Positions 1-6,506 of a DNA stretch of 6,647 bases are shown here, in pieces. Each line of letters begins with the position of its first letter. The first letter of the stretch is position 1. The notes below the pieces were generated by a model, which did not search any database, was not told the DNA's origin, and was given only the letters and a program-made list of their open reading frames with translations. The position numbers were made by a program, and so were the translations under genes. The stretch is from DATBFX01 sp036558305. Lineage in GTDB: Bacteria; Chloroflexota; Chloroflexia; Thermomicrobiales; UBA6265. Location of the stretch: the NCBI GenBank assembly GCA_036558305.1, contig DATBFX010000492.1, positions 1 to 6,647 on the forward strand, written 5' to 3'.

Positions 1-323
1 CCGACCTCACCGCCCCCAGTTGGACCGCCCACTGGCGCGCCCTCCAATCGCATCGTTTCGTCTTCGGCCCCCCTGTCCGCTCTTGAACCCTCGGAAGGGA
101 GAGGGGAGAGCGACGACGAGTCTGCTGCCTCAATCGAGGAGACCAGCCTCATGGGTAGCCGCCATCTCCCAACCGTGGGATAGGGACCGAGGTGGGAACT
201 TTGAAAGAATTGGCCCGTTTTCTTTCAAAGCGCGCCGATCTTTGAAAGCGGGCCTGCAATTCTCTCGTCACCGAGGTTTGCGTCGATCTCCCACTTCCCT
301 CGCCCGACGGCCAAGTTGGAATG
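1..323. other. Left intergenic region without a convincing gene
   Basis: This stretch lies past the stop codon of the minus-strand copper protein gene and reaches the left edge. Open frames exist on both strands, for example a plus frame from 20 that runs into the copper gene antisense. Their translations are rich in Arg, Pro and Ser, show no recognisable domain and have no convincing ribosome site, so I read them as chance frames in GC-rich DNA. The visible structure is the nested inverted-repeat element at about 192-294. There is also a weak CCCT/AGGG stem with a four-base loop at 88-99. No tRNA-like T-arm was seen. Confidence 0.6.
192..294. repeat. Nested inverted-repeat element with three CTTTGAAAG/CTTTCAAAG boxes
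   Basis: Seen directly: CTTTGAAAG at 199-207, its reverse complement CTTTCAAAG at 222-230, and CTTTGAAAG again at 240-248. The second and third boxes can form the top of a longer imperfect stem: AGAATTG (206-212) pairs with CAATTCT (257-263), GCCCG (213-217) with CGGGC (249-253), and the 9-base boxes with each other. The loop is nine bases (231-239), with small bulges of TTTT on one side and CTG on the other. GTGGGA (192-197) and TCCCAC (289-294) could extend the pairing outward. ACCGAGGT also occurs as a direct repeat at 186-193 and 270-277. The first box competes with the third for the middle one, so two alternative folds exist. It lies about 30 bases past the copper protein stop, so it could sit in that transcript's 3' end. 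There is no clear T-tract for a standard terminator. Function unknown. Confidence 0.55.
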
Positions 324-2675
324 TCAGGTCGCATCCTTCGGTGGCGCGATCGGCAGCGGTTGGTTGATGTCGAAGTACTCGTAGACCATGTAGTGCTGCC
401 GGGAGACCATCGTTTCCTGCATGACGCGACCGCTGTCGGTCGCTACCCACCAGGCGTAGTAGGCCGGGGCGATCCGATCGGTGCCGGGGACGAGGAAGGT
501 GACGATCTGGGCGGACACGCCGTTGACATCCTCCGTCCGACCGAGGTGGAAACCGGTCGCGCCGTCGTAGTTCGAACCCCAATCGGAGGGAATCGGCACC
601 GGGCCGGCTTCGCCGGTGACCCACGGGCCGCCGCCCTCCCGTTGCCAGGAGGTCGGGCCGATGATGATCTGCTCGAAATCGGCTGGACTGACGGACTCCG
701 GCACCGGGCTGCCGGTCGCGGGATCGGTCTTCCAGAGCGCCTGGGGGACGAACTCGTTCGAGGTGTTGGCTTCCGCCACCGGTTGCCCGTCGCTGCCGTC
801 GCGCAGCGTCAAATCGGACAGGACGACGATGCCGGAACCGCTCGCGAGTCGCTGCGTCCAGCGGACGGTGTGCATCGAGGTCATGCCGGCCAGCCCCCGC
901 TCGTAGACCGCGCGCGCGTCGTCCGATCCGGCCGGCTCACTCGTTTCGAACCCGTTGACGTTGGGATCGGGGAGCCGGAAGTAGAAGGGAACGCTGACGT
1001 CTTCGACTCCGAGGCGGCGCACGAGGACATCGACCCGCCACCAGTCGTCGAGGCTGAGTTGGATGCCCTGGCTGACGAACCCGCCGGTGGCGTCCGGTGT
1101 CGTCGCCACCTCCGGCTGAGAGGCGTCGTGGTCGAGACTGGTCAGACCCAGCCGCACCAACGCAATCTGATCGGCCGGCATCGGCGAACCGTCGGCGTGG
1201 GCGACGATCACGCGCAGCTCGTTGTTGCCCGGTTTGGCCGGTTTGACCTGCAACCGCACGAGGAGGTCCGCGGTGTTGGTGCCGTCGCTCGTCGGCGCGG
1301 CGAGGTCGATCACCTTCAGATCGCCGTGGGCTACGGTCGGCGGCGCCATCAACGCCAGGATCGAGCCGCCGAGGACGACCAGGAGGACCAGGGCCGCCTC
1401 GACCCGCACCGTCGATCGCAACGCCGAACCGACGCGCAGGGCGAACCGGTGCAGCCAGAGGCGATGGAAGGTGGCGAGGCCGAGTACCGGCACGAGGATG
1501 AGCACCTTGGCGATCAGGACGACGCCGTAATCGCTTTCCCAGAGCGACCGCAACGTCGGCAAGACCAGGCCCGCATTGAGGACACCGGTCCCGATCCCGA
1601 CCACCGCGAGGACCAGCGCATACCGGGAAAACTGCCGGACCGGATCGGCGCGGGGCACTTCACCGGCCGCCTCCGCTCGCGCCTTTCCCTTCGGCCAGCT
1701 CAGGGCAAGTTGCGCCAGTCCCCCCACCCACAACCCGACCGACCACTGATGCAGCACGATCGAGGGCACCGCGACGATGCGCCACGTCTCCCGCGCCGAC
1801 GCATGACTCGTCAGCGCCAATCCGAGCAGCGCCACCAAGGCGACGGCGCCGCCCCCCAGTGGCAGCGCCGGCGACAGGCGGGTTGCCTTCTCCCCCATCG
1901 TGAGGGCCACCGCACCAAGGACGATCACGACAACGAGCGCGACCGGACGCAACCACCACGCCGTCGGTAGTCCCGCGATGGCATCCGAGAGCGACGGTTG
2001 TGCCGCCCCTTCCGGAGGAAATTGGGTCTGCAAGAAGGGCTCGGCGATCGTTGCGATGAGCGCGACCGCTCCGCCTACGACGACCGACAGCATTCTCCGT
2101 CGGTCGGTTGCCGGCGAGTCGACGCCACCCGCGATGAAGGATCCGTAGAGGAATCCCGCGGCCGCGAGGGCCGCACCGAGAAACGTCAGCCAGCGTGTGG
2201 CAACCGCCCAGGCGCGCGGTGTCTCGCCCTCGACCGACGCGGCACCAGGGGCGCGGGAGGTGCCCGCGACGCGAAAGGCGTATGAGCCATTGAGGGTATG
2301 GCCGTCGTCCTCGGAACGCACCGTCCAGACGACGGTGAAGGTCCCGGCACCGATCCCGCCGACGTCGGCGACGACGTGGCGGGGATCGTTCGGATCGACG
2401 CGGGCGTTGCTGACCGTGATTCCCTCGGAGGAGCCGTCTTGATTCAAGACGTTGATGGCGGGCGAACCGGCGCCCGTCGCGACCCGCTCGCTCGTCCACA
2501 ACTCGATGGACTGCGGCGGCGCGCCCAGCAGTCCGTCTTCCGGCGGCGACGAGCGGACGATGTAGGCATGGGCATCGGTGCCGGCCGCGATCAGGAGGAC
2601 GACGAACGTGACCAGCGCGATCGCGGCGATCGCGGAGCCGTAGCGGCGGGCGCGAATCCAATGGCAGGCGGGCAA
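324..2675 (-). CDS. CopC-CopD fusion copper resistance/uptake protein with extra C-terminal extracytoplasmic domains
   Basis: The 783-residue product is predicted to bind copper outside the membrane and handle it through a membrane domain, as known for CopC/CopD and Bacillus YcnJ. An N-terminal hydrophobic signal segment (about 13-33) precedes the CopC domain (about 36-137). Cleavage before His36 would expose an N-terminal histidine. Asp124 and His126 in a DGHTLNGSYAF motif match the other known Cu(II) ligands. Residues about 155-445 form a CopD-like region of roughly eight membrane segments, with His291 (SHAS) and His309 (VLHQW followed by GLWVGGL). Residues about 450-575 look like the FixH/YtkA-type beta domain seen in some such fusions. 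The last 200 or so residues resemble a LolA/LppX-like lipoprotein fold, which is inference from pattern only. It starts at TTG with an AGGA seven bases upstream, since no in-frame ATG precedes the signal peptide. No other copper genes are nearby. The CopC/CopD call is strong; the direction of copper transport and the tail function are not known. Confidence 0.9.
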   Translation of the reverse strand: MPACHWIRARRYGSAIAAIALVTFVVLLIAAGTDAHAYIVRSSPPEDGLLGAPPQSIELWTSERVATGAGSPAINVLNQDGSSEGITVSNARVDPNDPRHVVADVGGIGAGTFTVVWTVRSEDDGHTLNGSYAFRVAGTSRAPGAASVEGETPRAWAVATRWLTFLGAALAAAGFLYGSFIAGGVDSPATDRRRMLSVVVGGAVALIATIAEPFLQTQFPPEGAAQPSLSDAIAGLPTAWWLRPVALVVVIVLGAVALTMGEKATRLSPALPLGGGAVALVALLGLALTSHASARETWRIVAVPSIVLHQWSVGLWVGGLAQLALSWPKGKARAEAAGEVPRADPVRQFSRYALVLAVVGIGTGVLNAGLVLPTLRSLWESDYGVVLIAKVLILVPVLGLATFHRLWLHRFALRVGSALRSTVRVEAALVLLVVLGGSILALMAPPTVAHGDLKVIDLAAPTSDGTNTADLLVRLQVKPAKPGNNELRVIVAHADGSPMPADQIALVRLGLTSLDHDASQPEVATTPDATGGFVSQGIQLSLDDWWRVDVLVRRLGVEDVSVPFYFRLPDPNVNGFETSEPAGSDDARAVYERGLAGMTSMHTVRWTQRLASGSGIVVLSDLTLRDGSDGQPVAEANTSNEFVPQALWKTDPATGSPVPESVSPADFEQIIIGPTSWQREGGGPWVTGEAGPVPIPSDWGSNYDGATGFHLGRTEDVNGVSAQIVTFLVPGTDRIAPAYYAWWVATDSGRVMQETMVSRQHYMVYEYFDINQPLPIAPPKDAT

Positions 2676-2682
2676 AGCATCA

Positions 2683-2686
2683 TCCT
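2683..2686 (-). promoter_or_regulatory. Ribosome binding site supporting the TTG start of the copper protein
   Basis: Read on the minus strand this is AGGA, followed by seven bases and then TTG at 2675. The two nearby minus-strand ATGs (first bases 2683 and 2680) are in a different frame. Starting at TTG gives a short basic N-terminus directly before the hydrophobic signal segment, which is the expected form. Confidence 0.6.
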
Positions 2687-2848
2687 ATCGGTAACGAGCG
2701 ACACGACTAGTTCCGTCCATGTACCAACCGGAACGCCCCCGGCGAGGAACCCGGTTCTTGTTAAGTTTACGCGCCTCGCGGCAAGAGGGATGATCGGGCG
2801 ATCCGCTCTCGCCTCGGTAGGCGCGACGACCAAGCCCATCCCGACAAA

Positions 2849-2857
2849 TGGTACGCT
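2849..2857 (+). promoter_or_regulatory. Possible extended -10 promoter element for the methyltransferase gene
   Basis: TGGTACGCT fits the extended -10 pattern TGnTAnnnT. Transcription would begin near 2864, about 30 bases before the GTG at 2896 and downstream of the ATG at 2848, which would favour the GTG start. No good -35 hexamer is visible 16-18 bases upstream, so this rests on the -10 element alone and is tentative. Confidence 0.3.
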
Positions 2858-2884
2858 GCGGCGAGACCGTGCCCGCGGGGAAGA

Positions 2885-2888
2885 AAGG
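2885..2888 (+). promoter_or_regulatory. Ribosome binding site supporting the GTG start of the methyltransferase
   Basis: A purine-rich run at 2877-2888 ends in AAGG, seven bases before GTG at 2896. This choice removes 16 upstream residues that do not resemble the family's N-terminus. The GYDRIAEAYA motif, typical near the start of such enzymes, then begins at residue 10. Confidence 0.6.
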
Positions 2889-2895
2889 CACTGCC

Positions 2896-3558
2896 GTGGA
2901 CCCGAAACGGATCGTCGCGGAGGGCTACGACCGGATCGCGGAGGCCTACGCCGATTTTGCCGGCCGGTCCCGCGACGACCCGCGCGATCGCTACACGGCG
3001 CTGATGATCGACCGGCTCGCTCCCGGTGCGGCCGTTCTTGAACTCGGTTGCGGCGGGGGCGTGCCGACCGCCAGACTCCTTGCCGAGCGGTACGCCGTGA
3101 CCGGCGTCGACCTTTCGGCCCGCCAAATCGAACTCGCACGACGGCAGGTCCCCGGTGCCACGTTCGTCCAGGTCGACATGACGGCGCTCGACCTGCCGCC
3201 CGAGAGTGTTGATGCGGTCGTCGCCTTCTACTCGTTGACTCATGTTCCGCGCCGAGAGCATCGTCGCTTGTTCGCCTCGATTGTCAACTGGCTGCGGCCG
3301 GGTGGTCTCCTGGTCGCGTCGATGGGCGCCGGTGCGTCCCCGGATTGCGTCGAGGACGACTGGCTCGGCGCACCGATGTTTTTCAGCCACTTCGGTGCGC
3401 GGACGAACCAGCGCCTCGTCCGCGAGGCGGGTTTCGACATCCGCTCGGCACGGACCGAGTGGACCGACGAGGACGGCGTGGCCGTCCCGTTCCTCTGGAT
3501 CGTGGCGACCAAACCCGGGACTCCACCCGCGCAGACCCGAGATGGTATCTTGGCGTGA
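2896..3558 (+). CDS. Class I SAM-dependent methyltransferase
   Basis: A 220-residue cytosolic enzyme expected to transfer a methyl group from S-adenosylmethionine; the acceptor cannot be told from sequence. The N-terminal GYDRIAEAYADFA (10-22) is a common cap of the UbiE/Methyltransf_11-type group. Motif I, VLELGCGGG (47-55), forms the SAM-binding glycine loop. GVDLS (70-74) supplies the acidic residue expected to hold the ribose hydroxyls. VDMTALDLP (93-101) is the adenine-side motif, and the strand with AVVAFYSLTHVP (107-118) is motif IV-like. LRPGGLL follows as the post-catalytic strand. Length and order are normal for a stand-alone Rossmann methyltransferase. I chose GTG at 2896 over the in-frame ATG at 2848 because of the spaced purine-rich site and family N-terminus. 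It is divergent from the copper gene and 42 bases ahead of the ABC-F gene on the same strand, so co-transcription with the latter is plausible. Confidence 0.9.
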   Translation: MDPKRIVAEGYDRIAEAYADFAGRSRDDPRDRYTALMIDRLAPGAAVLELGCGGGVPTARLLAERYAVTGVDLSARQIELARRQVPGATFVQVDMTALDLPPESVDAVVAFYSLTHVPRREHRRLFASIVNWLRPGGLLVASMGAGASPDCVEDDWLGAPMFFSHFGARTNQRLVREAGFDIRSARTEWTDEDGVAVPFLWIVATKPGTPPAQTRDGILA

Positions 3559-3588
3559 GCTCAAGCGAGCGAGACGGGATTGGCAGCC

Positions 3589-3592
3589 AGGA
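3589..3592 (+). promoter_or_regulatory. Ribosome binding site supporting the ATG start of the ABC-F gene
   Basis: AGGA lies eight bases before ATG at 3601. An in-frame TTG at 3580 would add seven residues but has no comparable site upstream. The ABC-F family usually begins only a few residues before the first beta strand, so ATG is preferred. Confidence 0.5.
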
Positions 3593-3600
3593 TTGCTTCG

Positions 3601-5307
3601 ATGACGCTTCTCATCCAGGCCGCATCGATCCGGCATGCGCACGGCGGCAACCAGATTTTCGAGGACGTGAGTTTCGAGGTGCGCGAGGGCGACCGCGTTG
3701 CCCTCATCGGCGCGAACGGCGCCGGTAAGAGCACCCTCTTCAAGATCATGGCGAAGGTGATCGAACCGGACGGGGGTGTCGTCACCTACCGCCGCGGTCT
3801 TGCCGTCGGCTACCTCAGCCAGGAACCGACCCTGGCCCCGACCGTTTCGATGCGCGAGGCCGTCGCCCCCGCCGCCGGCGACCCGGCGGCGCTGGAAACC
3901 CGCCTCCGCGATCTCGAGGCGCAAATGGCCGAGGCGCCGGACGACGACGCGCTCACCGCCGTCATGGACGAGTACACCGCGACCCTGAGCCGGCTCGAAG
4001 CGGGACCCGGCTACGCGCACGAGGCGAAGGGAGCCGAGGTTCTCGCCGGTCTCCGCATCCCGGAGGGACGGTGGGAGACGCCGTTCGGCCGACTCAGCGG
4101 CGGCGAGAAGAAACTCGTCGGTCTTGCCCAATTGCTCGTCTCGGAACCCGAGGTGTTGCTCCTCGACGAACCGGACAACCACCTCGACCTGGACGCGAAG
4201 GCGTGGCTCGAAGGCTACGTCCGGGACCACAAAGGCGCGGTCGCGGTGATCACCCACGACCGCTACTTCATCGACCGCGCCGTCAACCGCATCTTTGAGC
4301 TCGAAGATGGCGGGATCGAATCCTATCCGGCGAACTACACCGCGTTCGTCGAACTGAAACGGGAGCGCCTGGAACGCGCCGCCCAACTCCGCGATCTCCA
4401 GGAGCGCGAGTTCAAGAAGCTCAAGGCAAGCGCGGAACAGTTGACCCAGTGGGCGCGCCAAAACCCGAAATTCGCCCCTCGCGCCGAGAACCAGCGACGC
4501 AAACTCGCGGAAGAGCGCGACCGTCTCGAAAAGACGCCGCCACCGATCCTACGCCGCCGCCAGATCGAGGTCGATTTCGACACCGAGCGTGGTTCGACGC
4601 TTGTGCTGGAAACCAGGGCGCTCGCCAAATCCTTCGGCCCGCGCGAGGTCTTCAGACCCTTCGACCTGACGATTCGCCACGGCGAGGTCGTCGGTCTGGT
4701 CGGACCGAACGGCGCCGGTAAGACGACGCTGTTCCGCATGATCCGCGGCGAGGAACCGCCATCCGCCGGTACGCTGCGGATCGGTCCATCCGTTGTTGTG
4801 GGCTACTACGCCCAACAGCAGGAGACGCTCGATCCCGACCTGACACCGATCGAGTTGGTGCGCAAACTCAAGCCGTACACGGAACAGCAGGCGATCTCGT
4901 TCCTCAACACCCTCCTCTTCGACCGGACGGATGCCTTGAATCGCATCGGCAATCTCAGCGGCGGCGAAAAGGCCCGGCTCCAAATCGGCGCGCTCATCCT
5001 CGCCGGTGCCAACTTCCTGCTCCTCGACGAACCGACCAACAACCTCGATATTGCCTCGACCGAGGTCCTGGAGACCGCCCTCCTCGACTTCCCCGGCGCC
5101 ATCCTGACCATCTCGCACGACCGCTACTTCCTCGACAAACTCTGCACCCGCACGATCGAGATCCGCGACGGCGTGGTGCGCGACTACGCCGGCGGTTTCG
5201 GCTACTACGAGGCGAACCCGACGCAGGGAACGGTGCTCACCAAACTGCCGCCACGGCCCGCGGCTGCCGTGACGGGGCGAGATCACGCGGGTGCGCGACG
5301 CGGTTGA
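3601..5307 (+). CDS. ABC-F family ATP-binding protein (ribosome-associated type, two ATPase domains)
   Basis: A 568-residue soluble protein with two ABC ATPase domains and no membrane segment, the ABC-F pattern. Members such as EttA, Uup and YdiF act on the ribosome in translation control or rescue, some in antibiotic protection. Domain 1 has Walker A GANGAGKST (37-45), Q-loop Gln74, signature LSGGEKK (165-171), Walker B LLLDEPDNHLD (186-196) and switch His219. Domain 2 has Walker A GPNGAGKTT (368-376), signature LSGGEKA (452-458), Walker B LLLDEPTNNLD (473-483) and switch His506. Both Walker B glutamates (190, 477) are present, so both sites look catalytically intact. The charged, helical linker (about 241-333) matches the P-site tRNA interaction region. 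The tail after domain 2 is short, so there is no Uup-type coiled-coil C-terminal domain. Domain 1 has Asp192 where most relatives have Thr. Resistance versus housekeeping role cannot be decided here; nothing nearby suggests resistance. Confidence 0.95.
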   Translation: MTLLIQAASIRHAHGGNQIFEDVSFEVREGDRVALIGANGAGKSTLFKIMAKVIEPDGGVVTYRRGLAVGYLSQEPTLAPTVSMREAVAPAAGDPAALETRLRDLEAQMAEAPDDDALTAVMDEYTATLSRLEAGPGYAHEAKGAEVLAGLRIPEGRWETPFGRLSGGEKKLVGLAQLLVSEPEVLLLDEPDNHLDLDAKAWLEGYVRDHKGAVAVITHDRYFIDRAVNRIFELEDGGIESYPANYTAFVELKRERLERAAQLRDLQEREFKKLKASAEQLTQWARQNPKFAPRAENQRRKLAEERDRLEKTPPPILRRRQIEVDFDTERGSTLVLETRALAKSFGPREVFRPFDLTIRHGEVVGLVGPNGAGKTTLFRMIRGEEPPSAGTLRIGPSVVVGYYAQQQETLDPDLTPIELVRKLKPYTEQQAISFLNTLLFDRTDALNRIGNLSGGEKARLQIGALILAGANFLLLDEPTNNLDIASTEVLETALLDFPGAILTISHDRYFLDKLCTRTIEIRDGVVRDYAGGFGYYEANPTQGTVLTKLPPRPAAAVTGRDHAGARRG

Positions 5308-5334
5308 TGGCACCTTCCTGCTCTGAATAAGCGT

Positions 5335-5357
5335 CGTAGGGGCGGACCGCCCCTACG
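5335..5357. repeat. GC-rich palindrome between convergent genes (dispersed-repeat type, possible bidirectional terminator)
   Basis: The arms CGTAGGGGCGG (5335-5345) and CCGCCCCTACG (5347-5357) are perfect reverse complements around a single A at 5346. As RNA it would fold as a ten-pair stem with a three-base loop on either strand. It sits in the 88-base gap between the convergent stops of the ABC-F gene (5307) and the VOC gene (5396), where it could end both transcripts. The downstream T-runs are weak on both sides (GTTCGTTT on plus, CTTATTC on minus). Palindromes built on GTAGGGGCG recur between genes in many GC-rich genomes, so it may be one copy of a dispersed repeat. The window holds only one copy. 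Confidence 0.65.
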
Positions 5358-5395
5358 TTCGTTTGGTGATGCGTTGTGACCCGAAGACGCCGGAG

Positions 5396-6364
5396 CTACC
5401 CAACCGATGCGACCGTCGTCAGCGGTCGCAACCCCGCCTCGATCTCCGCGCGGCGCGGTTCGAGGAACGGCGGCAGCGCCAGCCGCTCGCCGAGGTGCGC
5501 GGCGTCCTCGTCGGTGGCGAAACCCGGTCCGTCGGTGGCGATCTCGAACAGCACGCGGCCTGGTTCGCGGAAGTAGATCGAGCGGAAGTAGTACCGGTCG
5601 ATGACCTGGGTCACGCCGAGACCGGCCCGCGCGATCCGCTGCTGCCAGGTGCGATGCGCTTCGTCGTTCGGCGTCCGAAACGCCACGTGGTGAACGCCGC
5701 CGGTGCCGAGGCGAGCCGGGGGCAAATCCGGCCGTTCCTGGACGTGGACTTCCGTGCCCGCTCCACCCGGACCGGTCTCGAAAACGGCGACGGCACGAGA
5801 CGGATTGTCGGGTGCCGGGTACTCGCCGGCCCGCCGGAACCCCATCGCCTCGGTCAAGACCCACGCCGTCGGTGCCAGACGGTCGACCTCCAGCAGGACG
5901 TGGCTCAGTCCGCGGATCCGACGCTCGGCCGGAATCGGGCTGCCCGACCACGGCGAGAATATCGCGTCGCCATCGTCGGCAACCAGCACCAGCCGCTGCC
6001 CTTCCGGGTCGGTGAAGGCCAGCGTCGGACGGCCGTGGCGCTGTTCCACCTGCCCGTGCGACACCATCGCGTCGCCCAGCCAGCGCGTCCACCAATCGAG
6101 GGCATCGGCGGGAACCCGCAACCCGACCGCCGCAATCGATCCGCTTCCGGCGACGTTTGACCCGATCCCGGGCCAGTCGAAAAAGGTCACCTCGGTACCG
6201 GGATTGCCGATCTCGTCGCCATAAAAGAGGTGGTAGGCGGACACGTCGTCCTGGTTGACCGTCTTCTTCACGAGTCGCATCCCGAGGACCCGCGTGTAAA
6301 ACGCCACGTTCCCCAGAGCATTTCCCGTGACCGCGGTCAAGTGATGGAGACCGCCGAGTTCCAT
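5396..6364 (-). CDS. VOC family protein, MhqO-like putative ring-cleaving dioxygenase
   Basis: A 322-residue cytosolic protein made of two glyoxalase/extradiol-dioxygenase-fold modules (about 1-135 and 150-300). MhqO/MhqE-type relatives are annotated as hydroquinone-linked ring-cleaving dioxygenases; those of Bacillus are induced by quinones and related electrophiles. Module one opens with GGLHHLTAVTG (His7, His8) and continues with FYTRVLGMRLVKKTVNQDD, the family hallmark. GLSHVLLEVD begins module two, then GGVHHVAFRTPND (His225, His226) and LFEIATDGPGF with Glu274. Two histidines, one from each HH pair, and Glu274 are the likely metal ligands by analogy with the fold. Length matches the family. 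Start: ATG at 6364 has AGGAG nine bases upstream. The same frame stays open to 6601, but the added residues are unlike any family N-terminus. The true substrate is unknown; some members are only loosely called dioxygenases. Confidence 0.9.
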   Translation of the reverse strand: MELGGLHHLTAVTGNALGNVAFYTRVLGMRLVKKTVNQDDVSAYHLFYGDEIGNPGTEVTFFDWPGIGSNVAGSGSIAAVGLRVPADALDWWTRWLGDAMVSHGQVEQRHGRPTLAFTDPEGQRLVLVADDGDAIFSPWSGSPIPAERRIRGLSHVLLEVDRLAPTAWVLTEAMGFRRAGEYPAPDNPSRAVAVFETGPGGAGTEVHVQERPDLPPARLGTGGVHHVAFRTPNDEAHRTWQQRIARAGLGVTQVIDRYYFRSIYFREPGRVLFEIATDGPGFATDEDAAHLGERLALPPFLEPRRAEIEAGLRPLTTVASVG

Positions 6365-6373
6365 GGTTTTCGA

Positions 6374-6378
6374 CTCCT
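6374..6378 (-). promoter_or_regulatory. Ribosome binding site of the VOC gene
   Basis: On the minus strand AGGAG precedes ATG at 6364 by nine bases. This is the best Shine-Dalgarno match in the window and fixes the start well inside the longer open frame that extends to 6601. Confidence 0.7.
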
Positions 6379-6506
6379 GTTGATGCCGAGCGAACACGAC
6401 CATTCGTGCCGCGACCACCGGGCCACGGTTCTCCCGCCAATAATGACAGACCGGCTGGAGTGGATGACTTGGGTTACGGGGATTGACCCGCGGTTGCCGG
6501 GCGTCG

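Noticed and set aside
110..230. T-box-like pattern on the plus strand (GACGAG... and GAGGTGGGAAC)
   Set aside because: The match to the T-box core is poor, the specifier stem is not recognisable, and the downstream plus strand is antisense to the copper gene, so there is no gene for it to control.
321..1970. 549-codon plus-strand open frame antisense to the copper protein
   Set aside because: Arg/Gly/Asp/Glu-rich translation with no domain; it mirrors a well-supported minus-strand gene and is expected where stop codons are rare in GC-rich antisense frames.
2617..2633. Two copies of GCGATCGC in tandem (resembles the cyanobacterial HIP1 palindrome)
   Set aside because: They lie inside the signal-peptide coding region and follow from repeated Ala-Ile codons (AIAAIA); no other enrichment was noticed in the window.
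2848..2895. ATG at 2848 as start of the methyltransferase
   Set aside because: It lacks a good ribosome site and overlaps a possible -10 element; the GTG at 2896 has better spacing and a family-like N-terminus.
2767..4461. 564-codon minus-strand open frame across the methyltransferase and ABC-F genes
   Set aside because: It spans two genes and their gap on the opposite strand, has low-complexity charged composition and no family motifs; it is an antisense shadow.
5363..6160. 265-codon plus-strand open frame antisense to the VOC gene
   Set aside because: The VOC gene has clear family motifs and a strong ribosome site, while this frame has neither.
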